From assembly GCA_004552385.1 (NCBI GenBank), contig SFOL01000020.1, positions 1 to 24,840 on the forward strand: a stretch of DNA of 24,840 nucleotides, given 5' to 3'. Shown here piece by piece: positions 15,539 through 24,839 of this stretch. Both the position numbers and the translations under genes were made by a program. Below the pieces are notes generated by a model. That model worked only from the letters and a program-made list of their open reading frames with translations. It searched no databases and was not told where the DNA came from. Position 1 is the first letter of the stretch; every line of letters starts with the position of its first letter. The stretch is from Bacteroidales bacterium. GTDB lineage: Bacteria > Bacteroidota > Bacteroidia > Bacteroidales > Marinilabiliaceae.

Positions 15539-16453
15539 TTACGCGCCCTTCAGGGCGTTGCGGACCACGCCGACGACCTCGGCGTCGGGCTTGAAGCCGA
15601 GAGTGAACGCGGGGATGCCGAGGCAACATCCGCTTATGTTCCCTATGAGGCGCAGGGCGTTGGCGGCATCGAAAGGCTGGCTTATCGAATTGCTCATGAC
15701 CCTCGCGACGACGGTTGCGCCCTTTTTCCGTTCAATCCAGTTCTTGGGTGACTGGCTGATGAAGAACAAGCCCCCGAGAGCCACCGAGCGCGGCCGCTGG
15801 GCATACGCGCGCATGGGTATGGCGTAGGCTCTCGCGCCTCCATCAGCGCCGGGGCGCACCACAACCATGTCGTCGTTGACTATCGTGGCGCCCTCGCCCT
15901 CAAATATGTGGGCTATAGTGCTTTTGCCTGTGCCAGACACCGCCGTGAACAGCAGGCCTTTGCCGTCCTTGTCCTCCACTACCGACGAGTGGATCATAAA
16001 TCCGCCCCGGAGCTGCATCATCCGAGACAAGTATATGTTCAAAAGCGGAAACGTAAACGGGCTAACCACGCCTTGCGTGTCCTTTATGTGACATATGGTC
16101 AGTTCTGCCCTGTTCCGGCTGTATCGCAAGCTCGCCCATTTTATGTTCTGCTCTTCGCCGCAATATTGGATAATCTCCTCTTCCCAGTCGGCACTTGTGG
16201 GCGAGCAGAGATACCATTCGGTTCTGCAATTGTCCTCGAATGCGTCCTTCTTTGCCGAGAACCTTACGTCGCGTATCTCAGGCGCTGGCGAGTTTTCAGC
16301 CAGCCTTACTGTCACGTCCACCCTGTCATCTCCTGCGGCAGACCCGGCCTCTGTCGCGAAACCTTTGAGTGGCGCGTCGGCGAAAGAGCATCCTTCCGCA
16401 TTGAGCACGAAGTCAATGCCGGCTATCGTCGCCCTCAGCTGTTTTGTCCTCAT
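15539..16453 (-). CDS. HPr-kinase/PEPCK-type P-loop protein
   Basis: The 304-residue protein has an unrecognised N-terminal half (about 1-145) and a C-terminal kinase-like half. Seen in order are IHSSVVEDKDGKGLLF (154-169), the P-loop SGTGKST (173-179) and the metal-binding NDD (193-195), the same order as in HPr kinase/phosphorylase. It lacks the HprK N-terminal domain and a full HprK signature, so it is not HprK itself. Relatives next to PqqD-like and ABC transporter genes in lasso-peptide clusters phosphorylate the precursor peptide. Here the gene lies between the PqqD-like gene (15-base gap) and the peptidase-like gene (11-base gap). A peptide or small-molecule kinase is a reasonable guess. 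Confidence 0.8.
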   Translation of the reverse strand: MRTKQLRATIAGIDFVLNAEGCSFADAPLKGFATEAGSAAGDDRVDVTVRLAENSPAPEIRDVRFSAKKDAFEDNCRTEWYLCSPTSADWEEEIIQYCGEEQNIKWASLRYSRNRAELTICHIKDTQGVVSPFTFPLLNIYLSRMMQLRGGFMIHSSVVEDKDGKGLLFTAVSGTGKSTIAHIFEGEGATIVNDDMVVVRPGADGGARAYAIPMRAYAQRPRSVALGGLFFISQSPKNWIERKKGATVVARVMSNSISQPFDAANALRLIGNISGCCLGIPAFTLGFKPDAEVVGVVRNALKGA

Positions 16454-16468
16454 AGCGTCCGTTTTTTT

Positions 16469-16801
16469 TTATAAGATGTTCGGTTCGTGACACGAGGTGT
16501 CGTCTGACGCCACCAGCGTGCCGCATGACACCATCTTGGCTATGAAGCTTCGCACGTCGTTCTCCACGGTCCGGCGATCCGCCACGGCGTACTTCTCCAT
16601 TATGTCGTCCACTGCGCCGCCTATGTCGCGACCTTGCGTGAGGCTGTTCAATATGCAAGCCCCGGTGCCGTTCAGAGTGGTCAGCCTGCCCATGTCGGCC
16701 GTCGATGACGATATGGGCACAATTATTATCTCCTCGCCTATGTGTGATATGGCGAATCCATCAGACAGTCTGAACTTCTGCGTGGTCTTATACTCTGGCA
16801 T
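16469..16801 (-). CDS. PqqD-like (RRE-type) peptide-binding protein
   Basis: The open frame runs further upstream inside tsaD, but the family-like part begins at ATG 16801 and gives 110 residues. The pattern fits PqqD: a first strand with KFRLSDGFAISHIGEEIIIVP, then LTTLNGTGACILNSL (41-54), an Asp-rich helix (IGGAVDDIMEKY) and a final helix DVRSFIAKMVSCGTLV (82-97). PqqD-type RRE proteins bind the leader of precursor peptides and present them to modifying enzymes. An extra tail of about 13 residues with one Cys and one His follows. It is the first gene of the four-gene unit with the kinase-like, peptidase-like and exporter genes. Confidence 0.82.
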   Translation of the reverse strand: MPEYKTTQKFRLSDGFAISHIGEEIIIVPISSSTADMGRLTTLNGTGACILNSLTQGRDIGGAVDDIMEKYAVADRRTVENDVRSFIAKMVSCGTLVASDDTSCHEPNIL

Positions 16802-16832
16802 GGGTGGTGGTTGGGTGTGATGTCCGATATGT

Positions 16833-16854
16833 AAAAAAATGGCTCTCGTGAGCC
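16833..16854 (-). terminator. Weak terminator between tsaD and the PqqD-like gene
   Basis: Read on the minus strand, GGCTC and GAGCC form a five-base-pair stem with loop ACGA (16841-16854), followed by A and seven T (16833-16839). The last base of the tsaD stop codon is inside it. The short stem suggests partial termination. Confidence 0.45.
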
Positions 16855-17867
16855 TAAATGACCGTGCGCGAGAATGGGGCCGCATCCATGTCGGCGAATA
16901 TGCCTTTCTCGAACTTGCGGTATCCGGCCGAGGCCACCATGGCGGCGTTGTCTGTCGTGTATGAGAATTTGGGCACGAAGACGTCCCAGCCCCTGCTGGT
17001 GTGGAGCCTCTCGAAGGCGTCTCGCAGCCCGCTGTTGGCCGATACTCCGCCGGCCACGGCAACTGTCGTTATGCCGAGGTCTTTGGCGGCGCGGGTCAGG
17101 TTCTTCATGAGGATGTCTATCACCGTGGCTTGCAGCGAGGCGCAGAGGTCGGCCTTGTTCTTTTCAATGAAGTTTGGGTCTTTTTTCAGCTCGTCTCGCA
17201 GAGTGTAGAGAAACGACGTCTTCAGTCCGCTGAAGCTGTAGTCGTAGCCCGCTATGTGCGGCTTGGCGAATGTGAACGCCTTGGGGTCGCCCTCGTTGGC
17301 GAGCTTGTTTATGACAGGGCCGCCAGGGTAGCCGAGCCCCATCACCTTGGCGCACTTGTCGAACGCCTCGCCCGCCGCGTCGTCTATGGTCTGGCCTATG
17401 ATTTCCATGTCCATATAGTCCTTCACGAGCAATATCTGGCTGTTGCCCCCCGAGACGAGAAGGCATAGGAACGGGAACTTGGGCCTCTCCTTCCCCTCCT
17501 CCACGATGAAGTGGGCCGAGACGTGGGCTTGCAGATGGTTGACCTCTATGATGGGCTTGCCGAGAGCCAAGGCGAAGCCTTTCGCGAACGAGACGCCCAC
17601 GAGGAGCGAGCCCATGAGGCCGGGCCCGCGCGTGAAAGCCACCGCCGACAGGTCGTCGGCCGATATGCCTGCATCACCTAAAGCTTTGTCAACCACAGGG
17701 ATAATGTTCTGCTCGTGAGCGCGTGAGGCCAGCTCGGGAACGACGCCGCCATATCGCAAATGGACGGCCTGGCTTGCTGTGACGTTTGACAGCACTTGGC
17801 CGTCAGAAAGGACTGCTGCCGACGTGTCATCGCACGACGACTCTATCCCCAATATAAGAGTAGACAT
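16854..17867 (-). CDS. tsaD: tRNA N6-threonylcarbamoyladenosine (t6A37) transferase subunit TsaD
   Basis: The 337-residue protein is a complete member of the Kae1/TsaD/YgjD family. It transfers threonylcarbamoyl from its adenylate to adenosine 37 of tRNAs reading ANN codons, together with TsaB and TsaE. The N-terminal ASKHA motif LGIESSCDDTSAAVL, the metal-binding histidines His111 and His115 in NHLQAH, GGNSQ, the GEAFDKCAKVMGLGYPGG region, VAGGVSANSGLR and the final TTDNAAMVA loop are all present. It is divergent from tamB and followed by a weak terminator and the four-gene peptide-type unit. Confidence 0.97.
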   Translation of the reverse strand: MSTLILGIESSCDDTSAAVLSDGQVLSNVTASQAVHLRYGGVVPELASRAHEQNIIPVVDKALGDAGISADDLSAVAFTRGPGLMGSLLVGVSFAKGFALALGKPIIEVNHLQAHVSAHFIVEEGKERPKFPFLCLLVSGGNSQILLVKDYMDMEIIGQTIDDAAGEAFDKCAKVMGLGYPGGPVINKLANEGDPKAFTFAKPHIAGYDYSFSGLKTSFLYTLRDELKKDPNFIEKNKADLCASLQATVIDILMKNLTRAAKDLGITTVAVAGGVSANSGLRDAFERLHTSRGWDVFVPKFSYTTDNAAMVASAGYRKFEKGIFADMDAAPFSRTVI

Positions 17868-17916
17868 TCTTTTCTCTTCGTTAAGCCGGCCGGCCGCTGT
17901 GTGCCGTTTTTTTCGC

Positions 17917-17924
17917 TACTTTTG
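17917..17924 (+). promoter_or_regulatory. Candidate tamB promoter -7 element
   Basis: TACTTTTG matches the Bacteroidota -7 consensus TAnnTTTG and lies 29 bases before the tamB ATG. No clear -33 element was found; a GC-rich palindrome, GCCGGCCGGC (17885-17894), lies about 22 bases upstream, in the 86-base gap shared with tsaD. Confidence 0.45.
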
Positions 17925-17953
17925 CGTTTTGCGGGCCAGCCTCGCCTTGTTTA

Positions 17954-20900
17954 ATGAGCAAATATATAAAAAAAATCGTTACGGCACTTTGGACAATCGT
18001 GCTCGTGGCTATGTTTCTCGTCCTCATAGCCTTCGGCGTCCTTTTGGTGCCGGCGGTGGGGCGTTTTGCTGCTCAAAAGGCTTCTGCGGCTCTGTCCGAG
18101 GCCGCCGGAGTCCCTGTGTCTATCGGGAGTTTGCGCTACGTGCCGTTCTCGACATTCGAGGTCAACGACGTCCTGGTGCAGGAGGCTGACTCCTCGCCAA
18201 TGATACGCGTCTCCCGCGCCAAGGCTGAGGTGTCTTTATACTCGCTTCTCCGAGGTCGTCCGCGGCTAAGCCTTTTCGAGACCGAGAATGTCGATGTCTT
18301 CGTCCGCCGGCGTTCTGACGGCGGCCTGAACGTCGCCACGCTTGTGCCCGATGCCGGATCGCCGTCTCATGGCGGCGGGGCTTTTTTCTCTGTGGGCCTC
18401 ATCAAGGCCAGGCAGTGCAATGTGCGCTATGAGCCCCGGGGGGGCGACGTGTTCGAGGTCCGTGACCTCGAGGTTGACGCTTCGGGGCTGCGTAAGACGC
18501 CGGGGGGGCTTGGCTTGTCTGTTTCCGATTTTTCTTTCTTTGCGCCGGACTATGGCGCGCGTTTCGCCTTTGGCGGACGTGTCTCGCTTTCGGGCGACAC
18601 GGTTTCTGTTGGCGGAGCATATCTCTCTTTGGGCGGGTTTGCGGCAAAGGTGGACACCGCGGCGGCTGTTGTCGATTCCGCCGGTCTGCGAATGGCCAAA
18701 GTGGAGATTCCTAATGCGAGGGCTGCGGGCGGCATAGCCTCGCGCCTCTTGGGGCGCAATGTGCCACAGTGCTCGTTCTCCGTTAGTGCTCAGTTTTTCG
18801 GTTCCGACCTGTCTGTCAATTATTTGCGACTTTCTTTGGGCGAGGCCACCAATGTGTCGGCCAAGGGTGGCGCGCGTCTTTCGCGGCAGGGGGGGCGGAT
18901 GCTGCTTGATCACTGTAATTTGACATTGTCGGGCTGGGTCAAGCCTTCTGATATCCAGAATCTTCTCTCTGACGGGGCCTCCTCTTCGCCTATTCCGTCA
19001 CTGCCTTTTGAGGGCTCTGTGACGTCAACCGGCACAAATGCTTCGTTGGGGCTCAATGTCAATTCGGAATACGGGCGCATGAGCCTCTACGCCAATGCGG
19101 GCAGCGCGGACGGGTGGGCCAGTGTCGACGCCAATGTCCAGTTAAGTGGAGACTTGACGCCCTCGAAGCTGACTAACGGGGCTGTCGACAGGCTCGTGGC
19201 CCACTTCTCGTCAAGTGGCAGGGTTGCTTTGGGTGGCGGCTCCCGTGTCGGCCTGCGCTATGCCACAATGAGGGGCGGCGTTGACCGCGCCGACTTCCTT
19301 GGCCACTCTTTTGGGGGTGTGAGCTTTGATGGTGTCGCTGACGGCCAGGGCGTGAACTTCCGTCTCGGCGTTGATGACCCTCTGGCGCACGTGACTCTTT
19401 TCACCGAGGCCTTGTGGGACGGCGTCTCGCCCTATGTGGCCGTGACTGCCGAGGCCGACTCCGTCTCAGTGGGGGCTTTGGCCCCGAGCGTCTTCCCCGC
19501 CCGATCAGTGCTCGGCTTCAAGATGCGAGTAGAGACCATGGGGCTTGATTTGCGCTCGTCTCAGACCGACTTGCTCGTCTCGGCTCTCACGTTGCGTTCT
19601 GACACCAGCGAGGCGCAGGTCGATTATCTTTCGGCGTCGCTTGGTTCGGAGCCTGGCGGCGACCGCGTACTCCGAGTCCGGTCCGACGTGGCGGAGGCCG
19701 TAGCCAAAGGAAATTTTGACATAGCGGGGCTTGCGGCAGAGATGCGGAGCCAGGCCCACTCCGCTTTGCCCGCCCTTGTGAGCAGGCCTCGTTTGCACTC
19801 CGTCATGGGGTGGAGGCCTCGTGCGCAAAAGGCCGGTATAAACGCAAAAGTGTTTGGCGTTGACAATCTTTGCGCTATGCTTTGCCCGCAGTTCCATCTG
19901 CATGACACTCTGACGTTCAACGGTCAGGTGGACTCTGAAGGCTCCACGTCGTGGGCCGAGGTGAAGACCGGCTCGCTCGCATTTGCGGACTTCCGGCTTG
20001 ACAGTGTCGGGGTGTCGGTCGTGAGCAATGCGGGCAAAGCCGATGTGGCCGTGCAGGTGTCGCGGCTCGGCGCCCCGTTGGTGGGCTCTCTGTCTGATGT
20101 GCGGCTCGATGTCGCGGCGGAGTCCGATTACCTCACCGCCGACTTGTCGTGGGGAGGAGCATCTCCGTCCGGCGGCGGCCTCCTTAATCTTGATGCCGCG
20201 GTGGAGACGGCACGTAAAGGTGGCCTGGTGTGGAATGTCGGCGTGGACAAGTCCGTGTTCCCCGCGGGAGACGCTGTCTGGCGTGTGGACTCTTGCCGCA
20301 TCGCCATAGCCGACGACTATGTCGACGTGCGCAACCTTAATGCGTATTCCGGCATCCATTCCGTATGGGCCTCGGGACGCGCATCCGCCAGTGTTGACGA
20401 CACGCTTCGCCTGCGTCTCGACAATGTCGTGCTTGAGGATGTTCTGAAGACCGACGCGAACTCCAAATACTCTTTTGAGGGCGACTTGTCGCTGTCGGCC
20501 GAGGCCTGCGGGATGCTTGGCGAGCCGAGTTTTGATGTGCGAGCCGACGTGAGCCGTCTCAAGGTTAACGGTGACAATTTGGAACGTCTTGATGTGCGCG
20601 CCTCGCGCGCCGCCGGGTCCGACTCGCTAAGGCTCGGGCTCGCGATTGTAACTTCGGGAGCCCCTCGCGCGGTCGCTGACGGTGCCTATTGCTTCAGCAC
20701 GGATCGCCTCGACCTGCCCTTTAAAATTGACAGTCTCTCGACGGGCTTCCTCAATTTCTATCTCGACAATTGCATTGACCAGTGGAAAGGCTCAACCTCC
20801 GGCTCGCTGTCGCTCCACGGCCCGCTGGCTGACATCGCTCTTGACGCCAACCTTAAGATGAATGACGACAACTTTTTCAGAGTCAAGCAGACCGACGTCA

Positions 20901-22408
20901 CTTATCATATTGACAACAACGATTCGCTCACCCTCTCGCCGTCGTCAATGGACTTTCACGACATCAGGTTTACTGACCGTAATGGACGCCACGGCATCTT
21001 CAGCGGATTCATAAAGCACCGGATGTTCTCCCACCTCGACTTGGGGCTCGACTTCCTGGTGGACGACATGGTTCTCCTGCAGACGGACTCGGAAGAGAGC
21101 CCCACCTACTATGGCGACATATATGGCTCGGGGCGGATGAGTATCACGGGCCCTACAAGTAATGTTGACATCCTTATCAATGCCAAGACGGGCAAAAACA
21201 GCACTTTCACAGTCGCGCCAAACGCAAAGTCGGACCTCAGCAACGCCGACTTCATAGTCTTCGACTCCGATGAGGCTAAGGCCTCGAAACTCGCTGACAT
21301 TCTTGGCACCGGCACCTCTGCCACGCTTAAGCTCCACGTCACGCCAGATGCCAAACTGTCAGTGGTCATTGACCCTAAGACGGGAAATCAGCTCACGGGG
21401 ACGGGAGCCGGGGATCTCACTGTCGAGGTCGGACGCACCGGAGCTCTCGACATGCACGGAAACTATGTCATCGACGCCGGAACGTACAATTTCTCCTTCA
21501 GCGTCTTCGACAAGCAGTTCACCATAGACAACGGAAGCTCCATCTACTGGGACGGCGGCCCGTATGACGCCACGGTCAACATAGCCGCCACTTATCTCGT
21601 CAAGGCCTCCATCTACAGCCTCGTCAGCGGAACTTCTTATGACAACAACGCCGACCTCAAGCGCCGCGTGCCGGTCAAGTGCAAGATTTTCCTCACAGGC
21701 CGTCTCACGCAGCCCGACATCCGGTTCGGCATCGAGATCCCATCCTCGCAGAATTTCAACCAGTACGCTTTCGACCAGTACGTCAACACTCAGGAGGAGG
21801 TGAGCCGCCAGGTTTTCGCCCTGCTCACGTCTGGCCAGTTCTACGCCCTTCAGGACGCCAACCAACAGTCGGGCCAGAGCCAGTCTTACCTTGGCATGAC
21901 AGCCTCGGAACTGCTCAGCAACAAGCTCAGCAGCATCTTCTCGAAGAACGACCGCAACATAGGCATAGGGGTGAACTACAGGCCCGGCGACGAGGTGGCT
22001 AACGAGGAGTATGAGGTCGCCATATCCACACAGGCCTTTGACAACAAGGTTCTGCTCAGCGGCAACATCGGCTACGGCCGCGACGCGACAGGGGCGTCGT
22101 CCGACGACGGCACGCTCATCGGCGACTTCGACGTGGAGGTCAAGCTGAACCAGAGGGGAAACATAAGGGCTAAGGCTTATACGCACTCCAATAATGACGT
22201 CATTTATGAGACCTCGCCTACCACTCAGGGCGTGGGTATCTCTTTTCAAGAGGAGTTCGACTCTTTCCGCGAGCTCTTCAGGGCTTATTGGAGGCGGATC
22301 TTCCACCGGTCTGAGCGCCGCCATGCCGAGGATGCCGCCGCACCGGCAACAGACGAGTCTGCTGAGAAAACCGACTCCATACGTTTTGCGCCGACTCGAA
22401 AAGAGTAA
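17954..22408 (+). CDS. tamB: TamB-family translocation/assembly protein
   Basis: The 1484-residue protein has one N-terminal membrane helix (about 8-32), an AsmA-like opening region (SEAAGVPVSIGSLRYVPF), a very long beta-rich middle that should form the hydrophobic groove rod of TamB-type bridges, and a C-terminal TamB (DUF490) domain from about 1000 to 1440 with stretches such as YVIDAGTYNFSFSVFDKQF. A hydrophilic Ala/Glu-rich tail closes it. Proteins of this family span the periplasm and move phospholipids, or help outer-membrane protein assembly with a TamA partner, which is not in this window. Codon endings shift from T-tolerant in the first two thirds to strongly C-rich in the last third. 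Three runs of seven G lie in the first kilobase. Confidence 0.92.
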   Translation: MSKYIKKIVTALWTIVLVAMFLVLIAFGVLLVPAVGRFAAQKASAALSEAAGVPVSIGSLRYVPFSTFEVNDVLVQEADSSPMIRVSRAKAEVSLYSLLRGRPRLSLFETENVDVFVRRRSDGGLNVATLVPDAGSPSHGGGAFFSVGLIKARQCNVRYEPRGGDVFEVRDLEVDASGLRKTPGGLGLSVSDFSFFAPDYGARFAFGGRVSLSGDTVSVGGAYLSLGGFAAKVDTAAAVVDSAGLRMAKVEIPNARAAGGIASRLLGRNVPQCSFSVSAQFFGSDLSVNYLRLSLGEATNVSAKGGARLSRQGGRMLLDHCNLTLSGWVKPSDIQNLLSDGASSSPIPSLPFEGSVTSTGTNASLGLNVNSEYGRMSLYANAGSADGWASVDANVQLSGDLTPSKLTNGAVDRLVAHFSSSGRVALGGGSRVGLRYATMRGGVDRADFLGHSFGGVSFDGVADGQGVNFRLGVDDPLAHVTLFTEALWDGVSPYVAVTAEADSVSVGALAPSVFPARSVLGFKMRVETMGLDLRSSQTDLLVSALTLRSDTSEAQVDYLSASLGSEPGGDRVLRVRSDVAEAVAKGNFDIAGLAAEMRSQAHSALPALVSRPRLHSVMGWRPRAQKAGINAKVFGVDNLCAMLCPQFHLHDTLTFNGQVDSEGSTSWAEVKTGSLAFADFRLDSVGVSVVSNAGKADVAVQVSRLGAPLVGSLSDVRLDVAAESDYLTADLSWGGASPSGGGLLNLDAAVETARKGGLVWNVGVDKSVFPAGDAVWRVDSCRIAIADDYVDVRNLNAYSGIHSVWASGRASASVDDTLRLRLDNVVLEDVLKTDANSKYSFEGDLSLSAEACGMLGEPSFDVRADVSRLKVNGDNLERLDVRASRAAGSDSLRLGLAIVTSGAPRAVADGAYCFSTDRLDLPFKIDSLSTGFLNFYLDNCIDQWKGSTSGSLSLHGPLADIALDANLKMNDDNFFRVKQTDVTYHIDNNDSLTLSPSSMDFHDIRFTDRNGRHGIFSGFIKHRMFSHLDLGLDFLVDDMVLLQTDSEESPTYYGDIYGSGRMSITGPTSNVDILINAKTGKNSTFTVAPNAKSDLSNADFIVFDSDEAKASKLADILGTGTSATLKLHVTPDAKLSVVIDPKTGNQLTGTGAGDLTVEVGRTGALDMHGNYVIDAGTYNFSFSVFDKQFTIDNGSSIYWDGGPYDATVNIAATYLVKASIYSLVSGTSYDNNADLKRRVPVKCKIFLTGRLTQPDIRFGIEIPSSQNFNQYAFDQYVNTQEEVSRQVFALLTSGQFYALQDANQQSGQSQSYLGMTASELLSNKLSSIFSKNDRNIGIGVNYRPGDEVANEEYEVAISTQAFDNKVLLSGNIGYGRDATGASSDDGTLIGDFDVEVKLNQRGNIRAKAYTHSNNDVIYETSPTTQGVGISFQEEFDSFRELFRAYWRRIFHRSERRHAEDAAAPATDESAEKTDSIRFAPTRKE

Positions 22409-22413
22409 AGCCT

Positions 22414-22482
22414 GTCTGACAAAAATGCGTCATCGGTCGCGGCAGTCTGACACAACGCGCCGAATCGTCTGCCAAAATGTCC
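22414..22482 (+). repeat. Three GTCTGnCA repeats upstream of groES
   Basis: GTCTGACAAAAATGCG (22414-22429), GTCTGACACAACGCGC (22445-22460) and GTCTGCCAAAATGTCC (22467-22482) share a GTCTGnCA core in the same orientation. The spacings between starts are 31 and 22 bases. They lie just upstream of the sigma-54-like promoter and could be activator sites. Confidence 0.4.
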
Positions 22483-22499
22483 CAATCGCTCGTTTGGCA
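22470..22499. repeat. Inverted repeat TGCCAAA-N16-TTTGGCA
   Basis: A perfect seven-base inverted repeat with a 16-base spacer. Its left arm is part of the third GTCTGnCA repeat and its right arm overlaps the -24 element of the sigma-54-like promoter. It might be an operator. It is not a CIRCE element. Confidence 0.35.
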
Positions 22500-22510
22500 C
22501 AGATAGTGCA
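22495..22510 (+). promoter_or_regulatory. Sigma-54-like promoter of groESL
   Basis: TGGCAC (22495-22500), a five-base spacer and GTGCA (22506-22510) match the sigma-54 consensus TGGCAC-N5-TTGCA with one mismatch. The GG and GC dinucleotides are 12 bases apart, as required. A start site near 22521 would give an untranslated leader of about 60 bases containing the GC-rich palindrome GGCGGCTTGCCGCC (22520-22533). No CIRCE (HrcA) site was seen. Confidence 0.4.
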
Positions 22511-22583
22511 ATAAGCCAAGGCGGCTTGCCGCCCGAGGCGGCGAGTCAATCTAACACGGATAACAAAGTAAAAAAATACAACA

Positions 22584-22862
22584 ATGGCAGAACTGAAAGG
22601 TAAAGTGCTGGCCGGCAAAGTGCTGGTTAAGCCCGTTCCCGCCGAGACGAAGACTTCGAGCGGCATCATAATCCCCGACTCGGCAAAAGAGAAGCCCCTC
22701 AAGGGCACTGTGGTCCTTGTCGGCGCGGCTAAGAAAGACGAGGCTGTCGAGGTGAAGGTTGGCGACACCGTACTCTACGGCAAGTACTCCGGCACGGAGC
22801 TCCAAATCGACGGCGAGGATTACCTGCTCATCAACCAGTCCGACGTCCTCTACGTGGCCTAA
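22584..22862 (+). CDS. groES: Co-chaperonin GroES
   Basis: The 92-residue protein forms the heptameric lid of the GroEL chamber. The mobile loop that contacts GroEL is ETKTSSGIIIPDSAKEKP (21-38), followed by GTVVLVG and the C-terminal DYLLINQSDVLYVA strand. The length fits the short GroES seen in Bacteroidota. It is the first gene of the groES-groEL operon, with a 91-base gap before groEL that contains only a minor 5-bp hairpin (ACTGC 22882-22886 with GCAGT 22895-22899). Confidence 0.97.
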   Translation: MAELKGKVLAGKVLVKPVPAETKTSSGIIIPDSAKEKPLKGTVVLVGAAKKDEAVEVKVGDTVLYGKYSGTELQIDGEDYLLINQSDVLYVA

Positions 22863-22953
22863 CCACGGCCGAAGGTCTCGACTGCTATCTGTCGCAGTGT
22901 CATAGCCATGCGGCAATTCTGTTAATTACTTATTTTTTTAAGAAAAGAACATT

Positions 22954-24591
<1,638 letters not shown>

Positions 24592-24639
24592 TCTCTCACG
24601 CCTCTTAATCCGAAGCTTATTAGCAATTAGCATACGGTT

Positions 24640-24678
24640 GTCCCGCCCGGGTGATTTTCGCCCGGGCGGGACTTTTTT
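24640..24678 (+). terminator. Rho-independent terminator of groESL
   Basis: GTCCCGCCCGGG (24640-24651) and CCCGGGCGGGAC (24661-24672) form a perfect 12-base-pair stem with a nine-base loop, followed by six T. It is 48 bases after the groEL stop codon. Confidence 0.92.
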
Positions 24679-24808
24679 CTTATGTTTCGCGCAGATAATG
24701 AAGCGTGATGACGCTCCACGATGGGCGTATGTGCCTCCTATAGATATTCTTACGCGTCTATGCCACTTCCCGGGTTGCAATTCTTCACAAAAAAAAATGT
24801 CATACGGC

Positions 24809-24839
24809 GTTGCTGATAAGCATAAAATGGCTACCTTTG
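24809..24839 (+). promoter_or_regulatory. Promoter of a gene beyond the right edge
   Basis: GTTG (24809-24812), a 19-base spacer and TACCTTTG (24832-24839) fit the Bacteroidota promoter TTTG-N19-21-TAnnTTTG with one mismatch. The spacing is exact. The gene it would drive lies outside the window. Nothing else was seen between the groESL terminator and this point. Confidence 0.5.

Noticed and set aside
16802..17062. Extended N-terminus for the PqqD-like protein
   Set aside because: The extra 87 residues lie within tsaD and are Pro/Arg/Ser-rich with no family match; ATG 16801 gives the normal PqqD start.
21359..22324. 321-codon minus-strand frame opposite the tamB C-terminus
   Set aside because: Antisense shadow caused by strong C-ending codon bias in the conserved TamB domain; no promoter or family-like motif.
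22409..22583. CIRCE (HrcA) operator upstream of groES
   Set aside because: No TTAGCACTC-N9-GAGTGCTAA type inverted repeat is present; the inverted repeat found has different arms and spacing.
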